64,000 nucleotides of DNA from Bacteroidales bacterium (GTDB taxonomy: Bacteria > Bacteroidota > Bacteroidia > Bacteroidales > UBA4417). Below are positions 34,429 through 43,773 of this stretch, piece after piece. The position numbers and the translations under genes were made by a program. The stretch covers positions 87,692-151,691 of the forward strand of contig JADJGZ010000018.1 in NCBI GenBank assembly GCA_016707785.1, written 5' to 3'. Each line of letters starts with the position of its first letter. Position 1 is the stretch's first letter. The notes beneath the pieces are model-generated. The model was given only the letters and a program-made list of their open reading frames with translations, did no database searches and was not told where the DNA came from.

Positions 34429-36333
34429 ATGCAGACAGGTAAAATCAACGTTCAAACTGAGAACATTTTCCCCATTATTAAGAAGTTCCTTTATTCTGAC
34501 CATGAGATTTTCCTCCGTGAATTGGTTTCCAATGCGGTGGATGCAACCACCAAATTAAAGACACTTTCTTCACTTGATAAGGTAAAGGATGAATTAGGGG
34601 AATTGACAATTGAGATCATACTTGATAAAGAAGCCGGCACATTAACCATTAAGGACCGGGGTATTGGTATGACAGCTGATGAGATTGATCAGTTTATCAA
34701 CCAGATAGCTTTTTCTGGTGCTGAAGCATTTCTGAAGAAATATAAAGGCAAAACTGAAGATGAGCAGAGTGGATTGATTGGTCATTTCGGCCTTGGATTC
34801 TATTCATCTTTTATGGTGGCTGATAAGGTAGAAATTAAAACCAAGACGTATAAGAAAGGTGCTGGTTCAAAAGCAGTTCGATGGGAATGTGACGGTTCTC
34901 CGGATTATGTGATTGATGAAACTGACAAAACCGACAGGGGCACTGAGATTATTCTGCATATCTCAAAAGATTCAGACGAATTTTTACAGGAACAGAGAAT
35001 CCAGGAACTTCTGAATAAATATTGCAAGTTCCTCCCGGTCCCGATCAGGTTTGGAAATGAAAAAACTTTTGAAACCTCAGAAACCGAAAAAGATGAAAAA
35101 GGTGAACCTAAAAGGATAGAGGTTGAAAAACCAAGAATCATCAACAACACCAATCCTTTGTGGAAACAGAAACCGGTGGACTTAAAGGATGAAGATTATA
35201 AATCATTCTATAGGGAATTATACCCTATGACCTTTGATGAACCTTTATTCAACATTCACCTGAATGTGGATTACCCTTTCAATTTAACCGGGATTCTATA
35301 TTTCCCTAAGCTCAAAAAAAATTATGAAGTTCAGCGTGATAAAATTCAGCTTTACTGCAACCAGGTTTTTGTAACTGATACTGTTGAAGGTATTGTCCCT
35401 GACTTCCTAACGCTATTGCATGGAGTAATTGATTCACCTGACATTCCTTTGAATGTGTCACGCTCCTATCTCCAAAGCGATCAGAATGTAAAGAAAATTT
35501 CCGGTCACATCATGAAGAAGGTGGCAGATAAACTGGAAGAACTCTTTAAAAGTAACCGTGAAGAGTTTGAAAAGAAATGGGATGATATAAGAGTCTTCAT
35601 TGAGTATGGAATCATTTCTGAACCCAAATTCTATGAGAGAGCAGAAAAATTCTGTTTACTTAAAAACACTGAGAACAAATACTTTACTCTCGAAGAATAT
35701 AAAAACCATATAGAATCGAATCAGAAGGACAAAGATGGAAATCTGGTGTACCTTTATACCAGTAATCTTGAAGAACAGTTCAGTTATATTTCTGCAGCCC
35801 GTGAAAGAGGATATGATATCCTGGTAATGGATGGCCCTGTTGACAATCATTTCATCAATACCCTTGAACAAAAATTTGAAAAGACGCAGTTTGCACGTGT
35901 AGATGCAGATATAGTTGATAAACTGATAAAAAAGGAAGACTCATTACCTTCTTTATTATCTGAAGAACAGCAGGGTAAATTGACACCTGTTTTTGAAAAA
36001 GCTGCTGATAAGAGCAAATTTCACATTGTTTTTGAGAGTCTTAGCATTTCTGATCTTCCGGTTATGATCACTCAACCCGAGTTTATGCGCCGTATGAAGG
36101 ATATGTCGGCCATGGGAGGATATAGTTTCATGGGAAATATGCCTGATACTTACAATCTTGTGATTAACTCCAATCATCCTTTAATAATGCAAATACTCGA
36201 TAATACGGATGAAGGTCAGCAGGACAAACTAACAAAACAGCTGGTTGATTTAGCTTTACTCTCTCAAAATATGCTTAAAGGTGAAGCTTTGGATGGGTTT
36301 ATCAGAAGAAGTGTTGAGCTTGTTAATAAGTGA
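34429..36333 (+). CDS. htpG: Molecular chaperone HtpG (Hsp90)
   Basis: Bacterial Hsp90, an ATP-driven cytosolic chaperone. The 634-residue protein begins MQTGKINVQTENIFPIIKK and shows the GHKL ATPase signatures LRELVSNAVDATTKLKTL, DRGIGMTADEID, the lid, and GHFGLGFYSSFMVADKV. The middle domain carries the catalytic Arg loop NVSRSYLQSDQNVKKISGHI, and the C-terminal dimerisation domain ends in RRSVELVNK. Length is that of the Bacteroidota form. The gene stands alone, with 196 bp upstream to the divergent secreted protein. No heat-shock operator was recognised. Confidence 0.96.
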   Translation: MQTGKINVQTENIFPIIKKFLYSDHEIFLRELVSNAVDATTKLKTLSSLDKVKDELGELTIEIILDKEAGTLTIKDRGIGMTADEIDQFINQIAFSGAEAFLKKYKGKTEDEQSGLIGHFGLGFYSSFMVADKVEIKTKTYKKGAGSKAVRWECDGSPDYVIDETDKTDRGTEIILHISKDSDEFLQEQRIQELLNKYCKFLPVPIRFGNEKTFETSETEKDEKGEPKRIEVEKPRIINNTNPLWKQKPVDLKDEDYKSFYRELYPMTFDEPLFNIHLNVDYPFNLTGILYFPKLKKNYEVQRDKIQLYCNQVFVTDTVEGIVPDFLTLLHGVIDSPDIPLNVSRSYLQSDQNVKKISGHIMKKVADKLEELFKSNREEFEKKWDDIRVFIEYGIISEPKFYERAEKFCLLKNTENKYFTLEEYKNHIESNQKDKDGNLVYLYTSNLEEQFSYISAARERGYDILVMDGPVDNHFINTLEQKFEKTQFARVDADIVDKLIKKEDSLPSLLSEEQQGKLTPVFEKAADKSKFHIVFESLSISDLPVMITQPEFMRRMKDMSAMGGYSFMGNMPDTYNLVINSNHPLIMQILDNTDEGQQDKLTKQLVDLALLSQNMLKGEALDGFIRRSVELVNK

Positions 36334-36379
36334 GAAAAAGTGCTTTAAGTGATCTAAAAAGAACCTGAGTTGTCAATTA

Positions 36380-36420
36380 AATTCGTGTAAATTCGTGGAG
36401 CAATCCGTATAATCCGTGTT
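36380..36420 (+). repeat. Short degenerate tandem repeats AATTCGTG/AATCCGTG
   Basis: Downstream of htpG the sequence reads AATTCGTGT, AAATTCGTGG, then AATCCGTAT and AATCCGTGT: four decayed copies of one 9-10 bp unit. A second patch of near-repeats (CTCTGTAAACTCTATGCACTG) lies at 36516-36536. I recall similar patches in intergenic DNA of other Bacteroidota, but could not check this. Confidence 0.5.
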
Positions 36421-36605
36421 CCATTTATTGACTGACAGCGTGAAATTGCCTGGAGTGAGCTAATGGAAGCTGAAGATAAGTGAAGGCTTGCTGAGAATTT
36501 AAAATTACTTTTCCACTCTGTAAACTCTATGCACTGTATGAACTCTTGGCAATTTATGAACCTCCTCAACTCAAAAATTATCAATCAAATCAAATAAAAA
36601 CAACG

Positions 36606-37202
36606 ATGAAAAAATCATGGATTATTATAGGCGGTTTAGTTCTCTTAGGAGTAATTCTGCTTCTTACCTTACCAGCTTCATACAACCGACTTGTGAAGGC
36701 TGAAGAAAATGTTAACACCCAATGGGCGAATGTTCAGGGAGCTTACCAACGCAGGGCTGACCTGATCCCCAACCTGGTTAGTACCGTTAAAGGTTATGCC
36801 GACTTTGAACAGGAGACCCTGATCAAAGTTATTGAGCAGCGTGCCAATGCAACCAAACCTACAATCAATGTAGATCCAACCAAACTGAATGAGAATAGCC
36901 TGGCACAATTCCAGAAAGCTCAGGATGAACTTGGTAGTGCTCTATCCCGTTTAATGGTAGTAGTGGAAAAGTATCCTGATCTGAAAGCAAATCAGAATTT
37001 TCTGCAGTTGCAAGCCCAGTTGGAAGGAACTGAAAACAGGATTAATGTGGAAAGAAGAACTTTCAATGAATCTGTTCAGCAGTTCAATACAAGTCTGAGG
37101 CGTTTTCCAACCAATATTCTTGGCGGAATGTTTGGCTTCTCAAAGAAGCCCTATTTCGAGGCACAGGCAGGATCAGATGTAGCTCCGAAAGTTGAGTTTT
37201 AA
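36606..37202 (+). CDS. lemA: LemA-family membrane protein
   Basis: A 198-residue protein of the LemA family. From ATG at 36606: one N-terminal membrane helix (about 5-23, WIIIGGLVLLGVILLLTLP) and a long helical bundle with the family motifs SYNRLVKAEENVNTQWANVQ, RRADLIPNLVSTVKGYADFE, ALSRLMVVVEKYPDLKAN and GTENRINVERRTFNE. An upstream start at 36546 would add 20 residues before the membrane helix and is rejected. LemA proteins commonly lie beside TPM-domain genes, as here (37378-37827 and 37903-38700). Function is not known with certainty; an envelope role is usual. A strong hairpin follows the gene. Confidence 0.92.
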   Translation: MKKSWIIIGGLVLLGVILLLTLPASYNRLVKAEENVNTQWANVQGAYQRRADLIPNLVSTVKGYADFEQETLIKVIEQRANATKPTINVDPTKLNENSLAQFQKAQDELGSALSRLMVVVEKYPDLKANQNFLQLQAQLEGTENRINVERRTFNESVQQFNTSLRRFPTNILGGMFGFSKKPYFEAQAGSDVAPKVEF

Positions 37203-37213
37203 TAAGAATATCC

Positions 37214-37257
37214 GGGGTGGCAAAAGCCAGGTTATTGATCCTGGATTTTGCCACTCC
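37214..37257 (+). terminator. Long hairpin after lemA
   Basis: GTGGCAAAA (37217-37225) pairs with TTTTGCCAC (37246-37254), and CCAGG with CCTGG inside, around an 8-nt loop; one mismatch. There is no run of Ts afterwards, so partial termination or mRNA stabilisation is equally possible. Confidence 0.6.
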
Positions 37258-37377
37258 ATTTCAACTCATAGTTTGAAAACTAAACTGCATTCTTTTCTGA
37301 GTGCCTATCCGTTAGAATAACCAATGAGTTTATCATTATCTTTATTCCTTCGCATTTCTAAAATTTAATAACTCGAA

Positions 37378-37827
37378 ATGTCAAAAACAGCCCGTAACTT
37401 CTTTTCTCCCCTGCAAGTGGAAGAAATCAAACAAGCTATTCTGAATGCCGAATTGGATACTTCAGGTGAAATCAGGGTTCATGTTGAAAATAACTGCGAT
37501 GGTGAAGTTTTAGATCGCGCAGCTGCTGTTTTTAAGTTATTGAAGATGAATGAAACAGAACTTAAAAATGGGGTATTGATTTATCTTGCGATTAAGAACA
37601 GGAAATTTGCAATAATTGGTGATAGTGGGATCAATCTGGTAGTTGAAAAAGACTATTGGGAAAGATTAAAAGCCAGAATGCTTGAATCTTTCCGTGAGGA
37701 AAATTTCACAGAAGGTTTATCTAAATCGATCCTGGAAGTGGGAAAAATACTCAAAAAGCATTTCCCATATCAGAAAGATGATGTAAATGAATTACCAGAT
37801 GATATTTCATTTGGTGATGAAAAATAA
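37378..37827 (+). CDS. TPM-domain protein, soluble form
   Basis: A 149-residue protein with one TPM (TLP18.3/Psb32/MOLO-1-type) domain: FFSPLQVEEIKQAILNAE, TSGEIRVHVENNC, NGVLIYLAIKNRKFAIIGDSG, and an acidic C-terminus (about 135-149). There is no signal peptide or membrane helix, unlike its neighbour. TPM domains in plants show acid phosphatase activity or photosystem repair roles; bacterial members are uncharacterised. With lemA upstream and a second TPM gene 75 bp downstream, the three are likely functionally linked. Confidence 0.85.
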   Translation: MSKTARNFFSPLQVEEIKQAILNAELDTSGEIRVHVENNCDGEVLDRAAAVFKLLKMNETELKNGVLIYLAIKNRKFAIIGDSGINLVVEKDYWERLKARMLESFREENFTEGLSKSILEVGKILKKHFPYQKDDVNELPDDISFGDEK

Positions 37828-37902
37828 AATCAAATCATTAGAGCGGGATTTTAAGACTAATTGTTCTAACCACGCCATATTTACTCAATAATTCTCTGAC
37901 AT

Positions 37903-38700
37903 ATGAGTACCTATCGACTTAATCTTTTCATTGCATTCCTGATAGCTATTCTATGCCAGGTAAATCTTTCGGCACAGGACGCAATCCCTGAAGTCCCTAA
38001 TCCACCCAGGTTGGTTAACGACTTTGCAGGGATTCTTTCCTCTGACCAGGTGGCCTCCCTGGAGCAAAAACTGGTAGCTTTCAATGATACAACTTCTACG
38101 CAAATTGCTGTTGTTATCATGGAATCCCTTTCAGGTTATGATCCTTCAGATTTCGCACAACGACTCGGTGCTAAATGGGGTGTTGGAGGTGCCAAATTCA
38201 ATAATGGGTTTGTAATCCTGGTTAAACCAAAAACCGCTTCAGAAAAAGGAGAAGCATTCATTGCCTCTGGCTATGGTGTCGAAGGAAATGTACCAGATGC
38301 AACTGCGTGGGACATTGTTAACAATGAAATGATCCCCTATTTCCGGCAAAATGATTATTACGGGGGAATCAATGCAGCCGTAGAAACTCTCTTCAAGTTT
38401 ACTTCCGGTGAGTTTAAAGCATCCTCTTATGGCAAATCCAAAGGTGGTTCAGGAATTATTGTTGCCATCATCCTGTTTATTTTAGCCTTCTTCTTTTTTA
38501 CTAAAGGCCGTAACAATAGGAATATTAACAGGGGATCAACTTCTTCTATGCTATGGCCATTCCTCTTTGGAGCATCAAGTGGTGGAAACTGGGGGAATTT
38601 CTCAGGAGGAAGCGGTGGCTTTGGCGGTGGTGGCGGAGGAGGATTCGGAGGATTCGGTGGTGGAGGATTTGGAGGAGGAGGCGCAGGAGGAAGCTGGTAA
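37903..38700 (+). CDS. Secreted/membrane TPM-domain protein with glycine-rich tail (YgcG-like)
   Basis: A 265-residue envelope protein: signal peptide (about 1-24, ending NLSAQ), TPM domain (about 32-160; LVNDFAGILSSDQVASLEQK, STQIAVVIMESLSGYDP, GKGEAFIASGYGVEG-like EKGEAFIASGYGVEG), a membrane helix (about 184-203, IIVAIILFILAFFFF) and a Gly/Phe-rich tail (about 220-265, GGFGGGGGGGFGG repeats). This is the architecture of YgcG and related proteins, with the TPM domain outside the membrane. The glycine tail is low complexity and may be disordered or mediate assembly. The unit lemA, TPM, TPM is common in bacteria. Confidence 0.88.
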   Translation: MSTYRLNLFIAFLIAILCQVNLSAQDAIPEVPNPPRLVNDFAGILSSDQVASLEQKLVAFNDTTSTQIAVVIMESLSGYDPSDFAQRLGAKWGVGGAKFNNGFVILVKPKTASEKGEAFIASGYGVEGNVPDATAWDIVNNEMIPYFRQNDYYGGINAAVETLFKFTSGEFKASSYGKSKGGSGIIVAIILFILAFFFFTKGRNNRNINRGSTSSMLWPFLFGASSGGNWGNFSGGSGGFGGGGGGGFGGFGGGGFGGGGAGGSW

Positions 38701-39176
38701 CCCTGCATTTTTGCGAATTCTCATCATCTTTACCTTGTTATAAGGCTAACAACAGCATAGTTTATTAGACTTTTACTTGTCAAAACCAACTAGTTTTATT
38801 GATTTATCAACTAAGATTCCGGTATTAATATACTTTAATCTTTAATTAACGTTCCGCTATTTAGAATAGGCATTAATATCAGGATTCCTGTTTGTAAAGT
38901 GTTTCGACAAAGAAAAGTTCAATTTTTTTTATTTAGACTAATTCTAAACTACTAAGTGTCCAGAATTTTCTTAGGACCATATTGTGTAGCTGTACTTTAA
39001 TATTTAAATTCGCTGTGTTGTGAAGGTATTAACAACTCGGAAAGACTATTATGTACAATCTGCTTTACTACTTTTATATATACCTCCACCGGAATTGATC
39101 ACCCTTTTGTTAAATAGAAAAAATAAAGCCAGGTTCACAAAGACCTGCGATATACCTAGTTAATCAAATACGACGT
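38701..39176. promoter_or_regulatory. Upstream region of the act/caa3 operon
   Basis: 476 bp of AT-rich DNA before actA. It holds one perfect palindrome, TTTAGA-CTAAT-TCTAAA, at 38932-38948, about 230 bp before the start codon, a possible operator. A promoter was not recognised with confidence, although TACTTTTA at 39069-39076 is one base off the TAnnTTTG -7 element. No gene seen. Confidence 0.35.
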
Positions 39177-40637
39177 ATGCTTAAACACGCATCGATCAGA
39201 AGAAGAATTGTCAATCTGACAATTGTTTTGCCTTTAGCCCTGCTTATTACGGGTTTAGCGATCTCCAAGCCAATCCATGCGCAAAACACTAAAGCGAAAG
39301 AAATCTTTGATAAAAATTGTGCCATCTGTCACAAGCTTTCAGAGGAGAAGCTTGTAGGGCCCGGGCTCAAAGGGGTCACGGAACGGCGTGATAAGGCATG
39401 GATGATAAAATTCATCCGTGGCTCCCAGGAAATGGTTAAGGCAGGTGATAAAACAGCCGTTGAAGTATTTAATGCCAACAGCAAGATCCCAATGCCTGAC
39501 CATAAGTTTCTCACTGAAGATGATGTGAGCCAGGTAATTGATTACATAGCTAATTATAAACCTGAGGCTGCAAAGGCTGTAACTGTTGATATTACAAAGA
39601 AAGATGGATTCTCTGATGAAGAAATAAAGAGAGGGGAAAGATTATTCCTTGGGCTGATTGCTTTTGAAAAAGGAACTACAGTCAATTGTGCATCCTGTCA
39701 TGCTACCATGCTTACTGATACATTAAATTTTAATCCTTCAGTAACAGATCTTGCTCATGCATGGCTTGAGCCCAACGGCACCAACCTTTACCAGGTAATG
39801 GCCTCCCCTACCTCGATAAAAATGACCGAGGCACATAAAGGCATTCAATTATCCGACAAGGAGCTATTTGATATATCGGCCTATTTTTCAGAAGTGGCTA
39901 AAGAAGGGATGGAAATAGAAAAGACTTTCCCATATCGCTTTCTTTTGTTTCTTGCACTGGGATTCCTTATGGCTCTAGCACTCGCCGATCTGCTATTTTT
40001 CAAAAAAGTAAAATACAAAGTCATTCATATCCTGATCCTGTTGGGTGGACTAACAACACACGTCACCCTGGCTATACAGGAAGGTATCAATCTTGGCAGA
40101 ACCCAGAATTATGCACCGGATCAGCCCATAAAATTCTCTCATAAAGTACATGCCGGCCAAAATAAGACTGATTGTGAATACTGCCATAGTATTGCTTCAT
40201 ACAGCAAATCAGCTGGGATGCCTTCTCCCGACCTTTGCATGAATTGCCATAAGGTAGTAACTCAAGGAGCCCGCTCCGGAAAATTTGAGATTAACAAAAT
40301 ACAAAGGGCTATTGCTTCCGGCAAATCTATTCCCTGGGTTAGGATTCACAAACTTCCTGACCATGCATTTTTCAGTCACGCTCAACATGTGAGTGCCGGT
40401 AAGGTCAAATGCCAGGAATGCCATGGAAAAGTAGAAGAAATGGACCTGGTTTACCAGGCTGCAGACCTTTCAATGGGATGGTGTGTAAATTGTCACCGCC
40501 GCACAGCTGTCCAGTTCACAGACAATAAATACTATGAAAGCTACCGCAAATTGCATGATGATGTAAAGTCAGGCAAAGCGAAAAAGATAACCGTGGAACA
40601 GATTGGCGGGCTGGATTGCTCTAAATGCCACTATTAA
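39177..40637 (+). CDS. actA: Alternative complex III subunit A, heptaheme cytochrome c fusion
   Basis: Periplasmic heme subunit of the quinol:cytochrome c (or quinol:oxidase) oxidoreductase. The 486-residue protein has a basic signal/anchor (about 12-35), then seven c-type heme motifs: CAICH and CASCH in an N-terminal two-domain region (about 36-245), one central membrane helix (about 258-275), further helix (about 283-302), and a pentaheme region with CEYCH, CMNCH, CQECH, CVNCH and CSKCH (about 310-486). The C-terminal pentaheme part is ActA proper; the N-terminal part corresponds to fused mono-heme cytochrome domains. First gene of the operon, preceded by a 476-bp control region. Confidence 0.92.
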   Translation: MLKHASIRRRIVNLTIVLPLALLITGLAISKPIHAQNTKAKEIFDKNCAICHKLSEEKLVGPGLKGVTERRDKAWMIKFIRGSQEMVKAGDKTAVEVFNANSKIPMPDHKFLTEDDVSQVIDYIANYKPEAAKAVTVDITKKDGFSDEEIKRGERLFLGLIAFEKGTTVNCASCHATMLTDTLNFNPSVTDLAHAWLEPNGTNLYQVMASPTSIKMTEAHKGIQLSDKELFDISAYFSEVAKEGMEIEKTFPYRFLLFLALGFLMALALADLLFFKKVKYKVIHILILLGGLTTHVTLAIQEGINLGRTQNYAPDQPIKFSHKVHAGQNKTDCEYCHSIASYSKSAGMPSPDLCMNCHKVVTQGARSGKFEINKIQRAIASGKSIPWVRIHKLPDHAFFSHAQHVSAGKVKCQECHGKVEEMDLVYQAADLSMGWCVNCHRRTAVQFTDNKYYESYRKLHDDVKSGKAKKITVEQIGGLDCSKCHY

Positions 40638-40732
40638 TCCACTCATTGCCAGGCATGATATAGTAACAATAATAATATCCTGCCTAGATTCATAAAATAA
40701 CCACAGAATTCAAAACCATACCATTTATACTA

Positions 40733-43729
40733 ATGGAAAAGAAATACTGGAAAAGCCTTGAGGAACGGAATGGGTCACAGGTTGAAAACCCAGGCAGGAA
40801 TGATGAAGATGCTTCAAAATCACTGCTGGAGATCATCAATGAGGAGATTGCCGAAAAGCCCTCCTCACGCCGGAATTTCCTGAAATTTGCCGGGTTCAGT
40901 TTTGCAACCGCAGCTATTGCCACCAGTTGTAAAAATCCTGTAAATACTGCAATTCCCTTACTCAACAAACCGGAAGAAGTAACTCCCGGCATGGCTAACT
41001 ACTATGCTTCTACCTATTTCGACGGACAGGATTATAACAGCATCCTGGTTAAAGTAAGAGATGGCAGGCCTATAAAAATTGAGGGAAATGAATTATCCTC
41101 ATTTAATGGAGGGGCAACCAGCGCCAGGGTTCAAGGTTCTGTATTAAGTCTTTATGATGATGGAGGCAGAATTAAAGCACCTTTGATTTCAGGACAAGAA
41201 ACCACCTGGAATATGATTGACCAGGCAATTTCTTCCAAACTAGCCTCTACTGCTGCTTCGGGAAAACAAATTGTGATACTGTCATCAACTATTGCAAGCC
41301 CTTCTACCCTGCAGGTAATTAAGGACTTTACAGTGAAGTATCCAACCACACGCCTGGTGATGTATGATCCGGCTTCCGTATCAGCCATCCTGCAGGCAAA
41401 CGAGGAATCAATGGGACTGAAAGTGGTTCCCGATTATCATATTGAAAGGGCTGATCTCATTGTTTCTTTCTCAGCAGATTTCCTTGGTACATGGTTATCA
41501 CCTGTCGAATTCAACCGCCGTTGGGCTGAAACCCGCCGACTGACAGAAGAAAAAACTACCATTTCAAAATTACATGTTTATGAATCAAGCATGAGCCTTA
41601 CCGGGGCTAATGCAGATATTAGAGTGCCTGTTAAGCCAAGCCAGCAGGCAAATATCATCCTGAATCTTTATAATGAAGTTGCAATGCTTTCAGGCAGGAA
41701 TACCTATCCTGCTCCCGCTTCTGTCGTCAATGTCAAACAACTGGCTCATGACCTCGTTGAAGCTAAAGGCAGATCATTGGTTATCAGTGGTATCAATGAC
41801 CCGGCAATCCAAATAATCATCAACGCCATCAACGCATTACTGGATAATTATGGTACTACCATCGACCTGGGAACATCGCTGAATATCAGGAAAGGTGATG
41901 ACCGGGTAGCAGAAAGCCTGATCCAGGATATGAAAACCGGGAATGTCGGAGCAATTTTACTTTATAATTGCAATCCGGTTTATGATTATCCAGGAAATAC
42001 TTTCAAAGAAAGTTTGAGAAGTGTTCCTCTTTCCGTCAGTTTTGCCAGTGCCAGCAATGAAACCTCCGTTCTATGCAATTATGTATGTCCTGATCACCAT
42101 TTCCTCGAATCGTGGAATGATGCAGAACCTAAAAATGGCAAGTTCTCATTGCAACAACCTACTATCAGAAATATTTTCAATACAAGGCAAGCTCAGGATT
42201 CATTACTGAAATGGAGTGGTTCAACTTCTGATTATTACACTACGATCAGGAACTACTGGCAATCCAATCTTTATTCCAGGCAAAACACATACAGCCAGTT
42301 TAACGATTTCTGGAATCATTCTTTACAGGATGGCGTATTTGAATTGTCTGATACTGAATGGTCAGCACCGGCGTTTGTTGTCTCCAGTCTTGACCTTGCT
42401 GCTGAAAAATCAGCTATTGTGCCAGGGAAATCAGAAATTGAACTTGAGTTTTATGAAACCATCGCATTAGGAGCCGGACAACATGCCAATAATCCATGGC
42501 TCATGGAGATGCCTGATCCTGTTTCGAAGGTGTGTTGGGACAATTTTGCCTCTGTCTCTCCAAAACTGGCTGAGAAGTTAGGAATCGTTAATGGTGATGT
42601 TCTCTACTTTGAGAAGGAAAAACTTGAAATACCTGCATTTATTCAACCGGGCCAGGCAGAAGGAACCATCGGAATTGCTTATGGGTATGGTCGTAGGGAC
42701 ACTGGCAAGGTAGCTGATAATATTGGGATCAATGTGTTTCCCCTCATGATGTTCTCAGGAGGCTCCAGGACATATTCACTGCATGCCGGTGAATTCAGGT
42801 CCATTGGAAATAACTATAAACTTGCTACCACCCAGATGCATCATTCCATGGAGGGCCGTCCGATTGTTAGGGAAACAACTCTTGAAGAATGGCAAAAGAA
42901 ACCTGATGCCGGAAATGAACTTCATACCATTCACCAGGCTCAGAATAAAACACTTTATAAGGACTTTGAATTTGGGGGCCACCACTGGGGTATGGCAATT
43001 GACCTGAATGCATGCACTGGCTGTAGTTCCTGTGTTATTGCATGCCAGGCTGAAAATAATGTTGCCGTGGTTGGGAAGGAACAGGTTGCAATGACCCGTA
43101 TCATGCATTGGATTCGTATCGACAGGTATTATTCTGAAGATCCTGAGAATCCATCAGTTTACTTCCAGCCTATCATGTGCCAGCATTGTGATAATGCCCC
43201 ATGTGAAAATGTTTGCCCGGTTTCTGCAACCAATCACAGTAACGAGGGATTGAACCAGATGGCTTACAACCGTTGTATCGGGACAAAGTATTGTATCAAT
43301 AACTGTCCATATAAGGTACGCCGTTTCAACTGGTTTAGATATGCGACCAATGATGCTTTTAACTACAACCAGAATTCTGACCTGGGACGAATGGTACTGA
43401 ATCCAGATGTCACAGTGAGAGAGCGGGGTGTAGTTGAAAAATGTTCATTCTGTGTTCAAAGAATCCAGGAAAAGAAACTTCTTGCAAAACTGGAAGGCAG
43501 GAAATTAACGGATGGTGAGATTATGCCGGCATGTGCCCAGGCTTGTCCTTCGAAGGCTGTTGTATTTGGAGATCTGAATGATCCGGAAAGCCAGGTATCT
43601 AAATTATTTACAAACCAAAGAAATTACCACTTACTTGAAGAGATACATACTTTACCCAAAGTAGGATATCTTACAAAAGTGAGAAATCGGGGAAAATCAG
43701 GGGAATCTGCAACAGAGCACCATGCCTGA
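40733..43729 (+). CDS. actB: Alternative complex III subunit B, molybdopterin-like and Fe-S domains fused
   Basis: A 998-residue subunit. The N-terminus holds RRNFLKFAGFSFATAAIATS, a Tat-like signal with a following Cys that could be lipidated. Residues about 80-740 follow the fold of molybdopterin oxidoreductases; known ActB enzymes have no molybdenum there. Residues about 745-980 form a four-cluster ferredoxin: CTGCSSCVIACQ, CQHCDNAPCENVC, CIGTKYCINNC (Cys-x4-Cys spacing in the third group), and CSFC with CAQAC. The two parts are separate in some homologous systems and fused here. It passes electrons between ActA hemes and the membrane ActC/ActF subunits. Confidence 0.93.
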   Translation: MEKKYWKSLEERNGSQVENPGRNDEDASKSLLEIINEEIAEKPSSRRNFLKFAGFSFATAAIATSCKNPVNTAIPLLNKPEEVTPGMANYYASTYFDGQDYNSILVKVRDGRPIKIEGNELSSFNGGATSARVQGSVLSLYDDGGRIKAPLISGQETTWNMIDQAISSKLASTAASGKQIVILSSTIASPSTLQVIKDFTVKYPTTRLVMYDPASVSAILQANEESMGLKVVPDYHIERADLIVSFSADFLGTWLSPVEFNRRWAETRRLTEEKTTISKLHVYESSMSLTGANADIRVPVKPSQQANIILNLYNEVAMLSGRNTYPAPASVVNVKQLAHDLVEAKGRSLVISGINDPAIQIIINAINALLDNYGTTIDLGTSLNIRKGDDRVAESLIQDMKTGNVGAILLYNCNPVYDYPGNTFKESLRSVPLSVSFASASNETSVLCNYVCPDHHFLESWNDAEPKNGKFSLQQPTIRNIFNTRQAQDSLLKWSGSTSDYYTTIRNYWQSNLYSRQNTYSQFNDFWNHSLQDGVFELSDTEWSAPAFVVSSLDLAAEKSAIVPGKSEIELEFYETIALGAGQHANNPWLMEMPDPVSKVCWDNFASVSPKLAEKLGIVNGDVLYFEKEKLEIPAFIQPGQAEGTIGIAYGYGRRDTGKVADNIGINVFPLMMFSGGSRTYSLHAGEFRSIGNNYKLATTQMHHSMEGRPIVRETTLEEWQKKPDAGNELHTIHQAQNKTLYKDFEFGGHHWGMAIDLNACTGCSSCVIACQAENNVAVVGKEQVAMTRIMHWIRIDRYYSEDPENPSVYFQPIMCQHCDNAPCENVCPVSATNHSNEGLNQMAYNRCIGTKYCINNCPYKVRRFNWFRYATNDAFNYNQNSDLGRMVLNPDVTVRERGVVEKCSFCVQRIQEKKLLAKLEGRKLTDGEIMPACAQACPSKAVVFGDLNDPESQVSKLFTNQRNYHLLEEIHTLPKVGYLTKVRNRGKSGESATEHHA

Positions 43730-43773
43730 TCTGATGAAATCATAGAATTTAAAACTGATAACTTTAAATAATT

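Noticed and set aside
40733..43729. Active molybdenum oxidoreductase
   Set aside because: Gene context is alternative complex III, in which the ActB molybdopterin-like domain is known to lack the cofactor.
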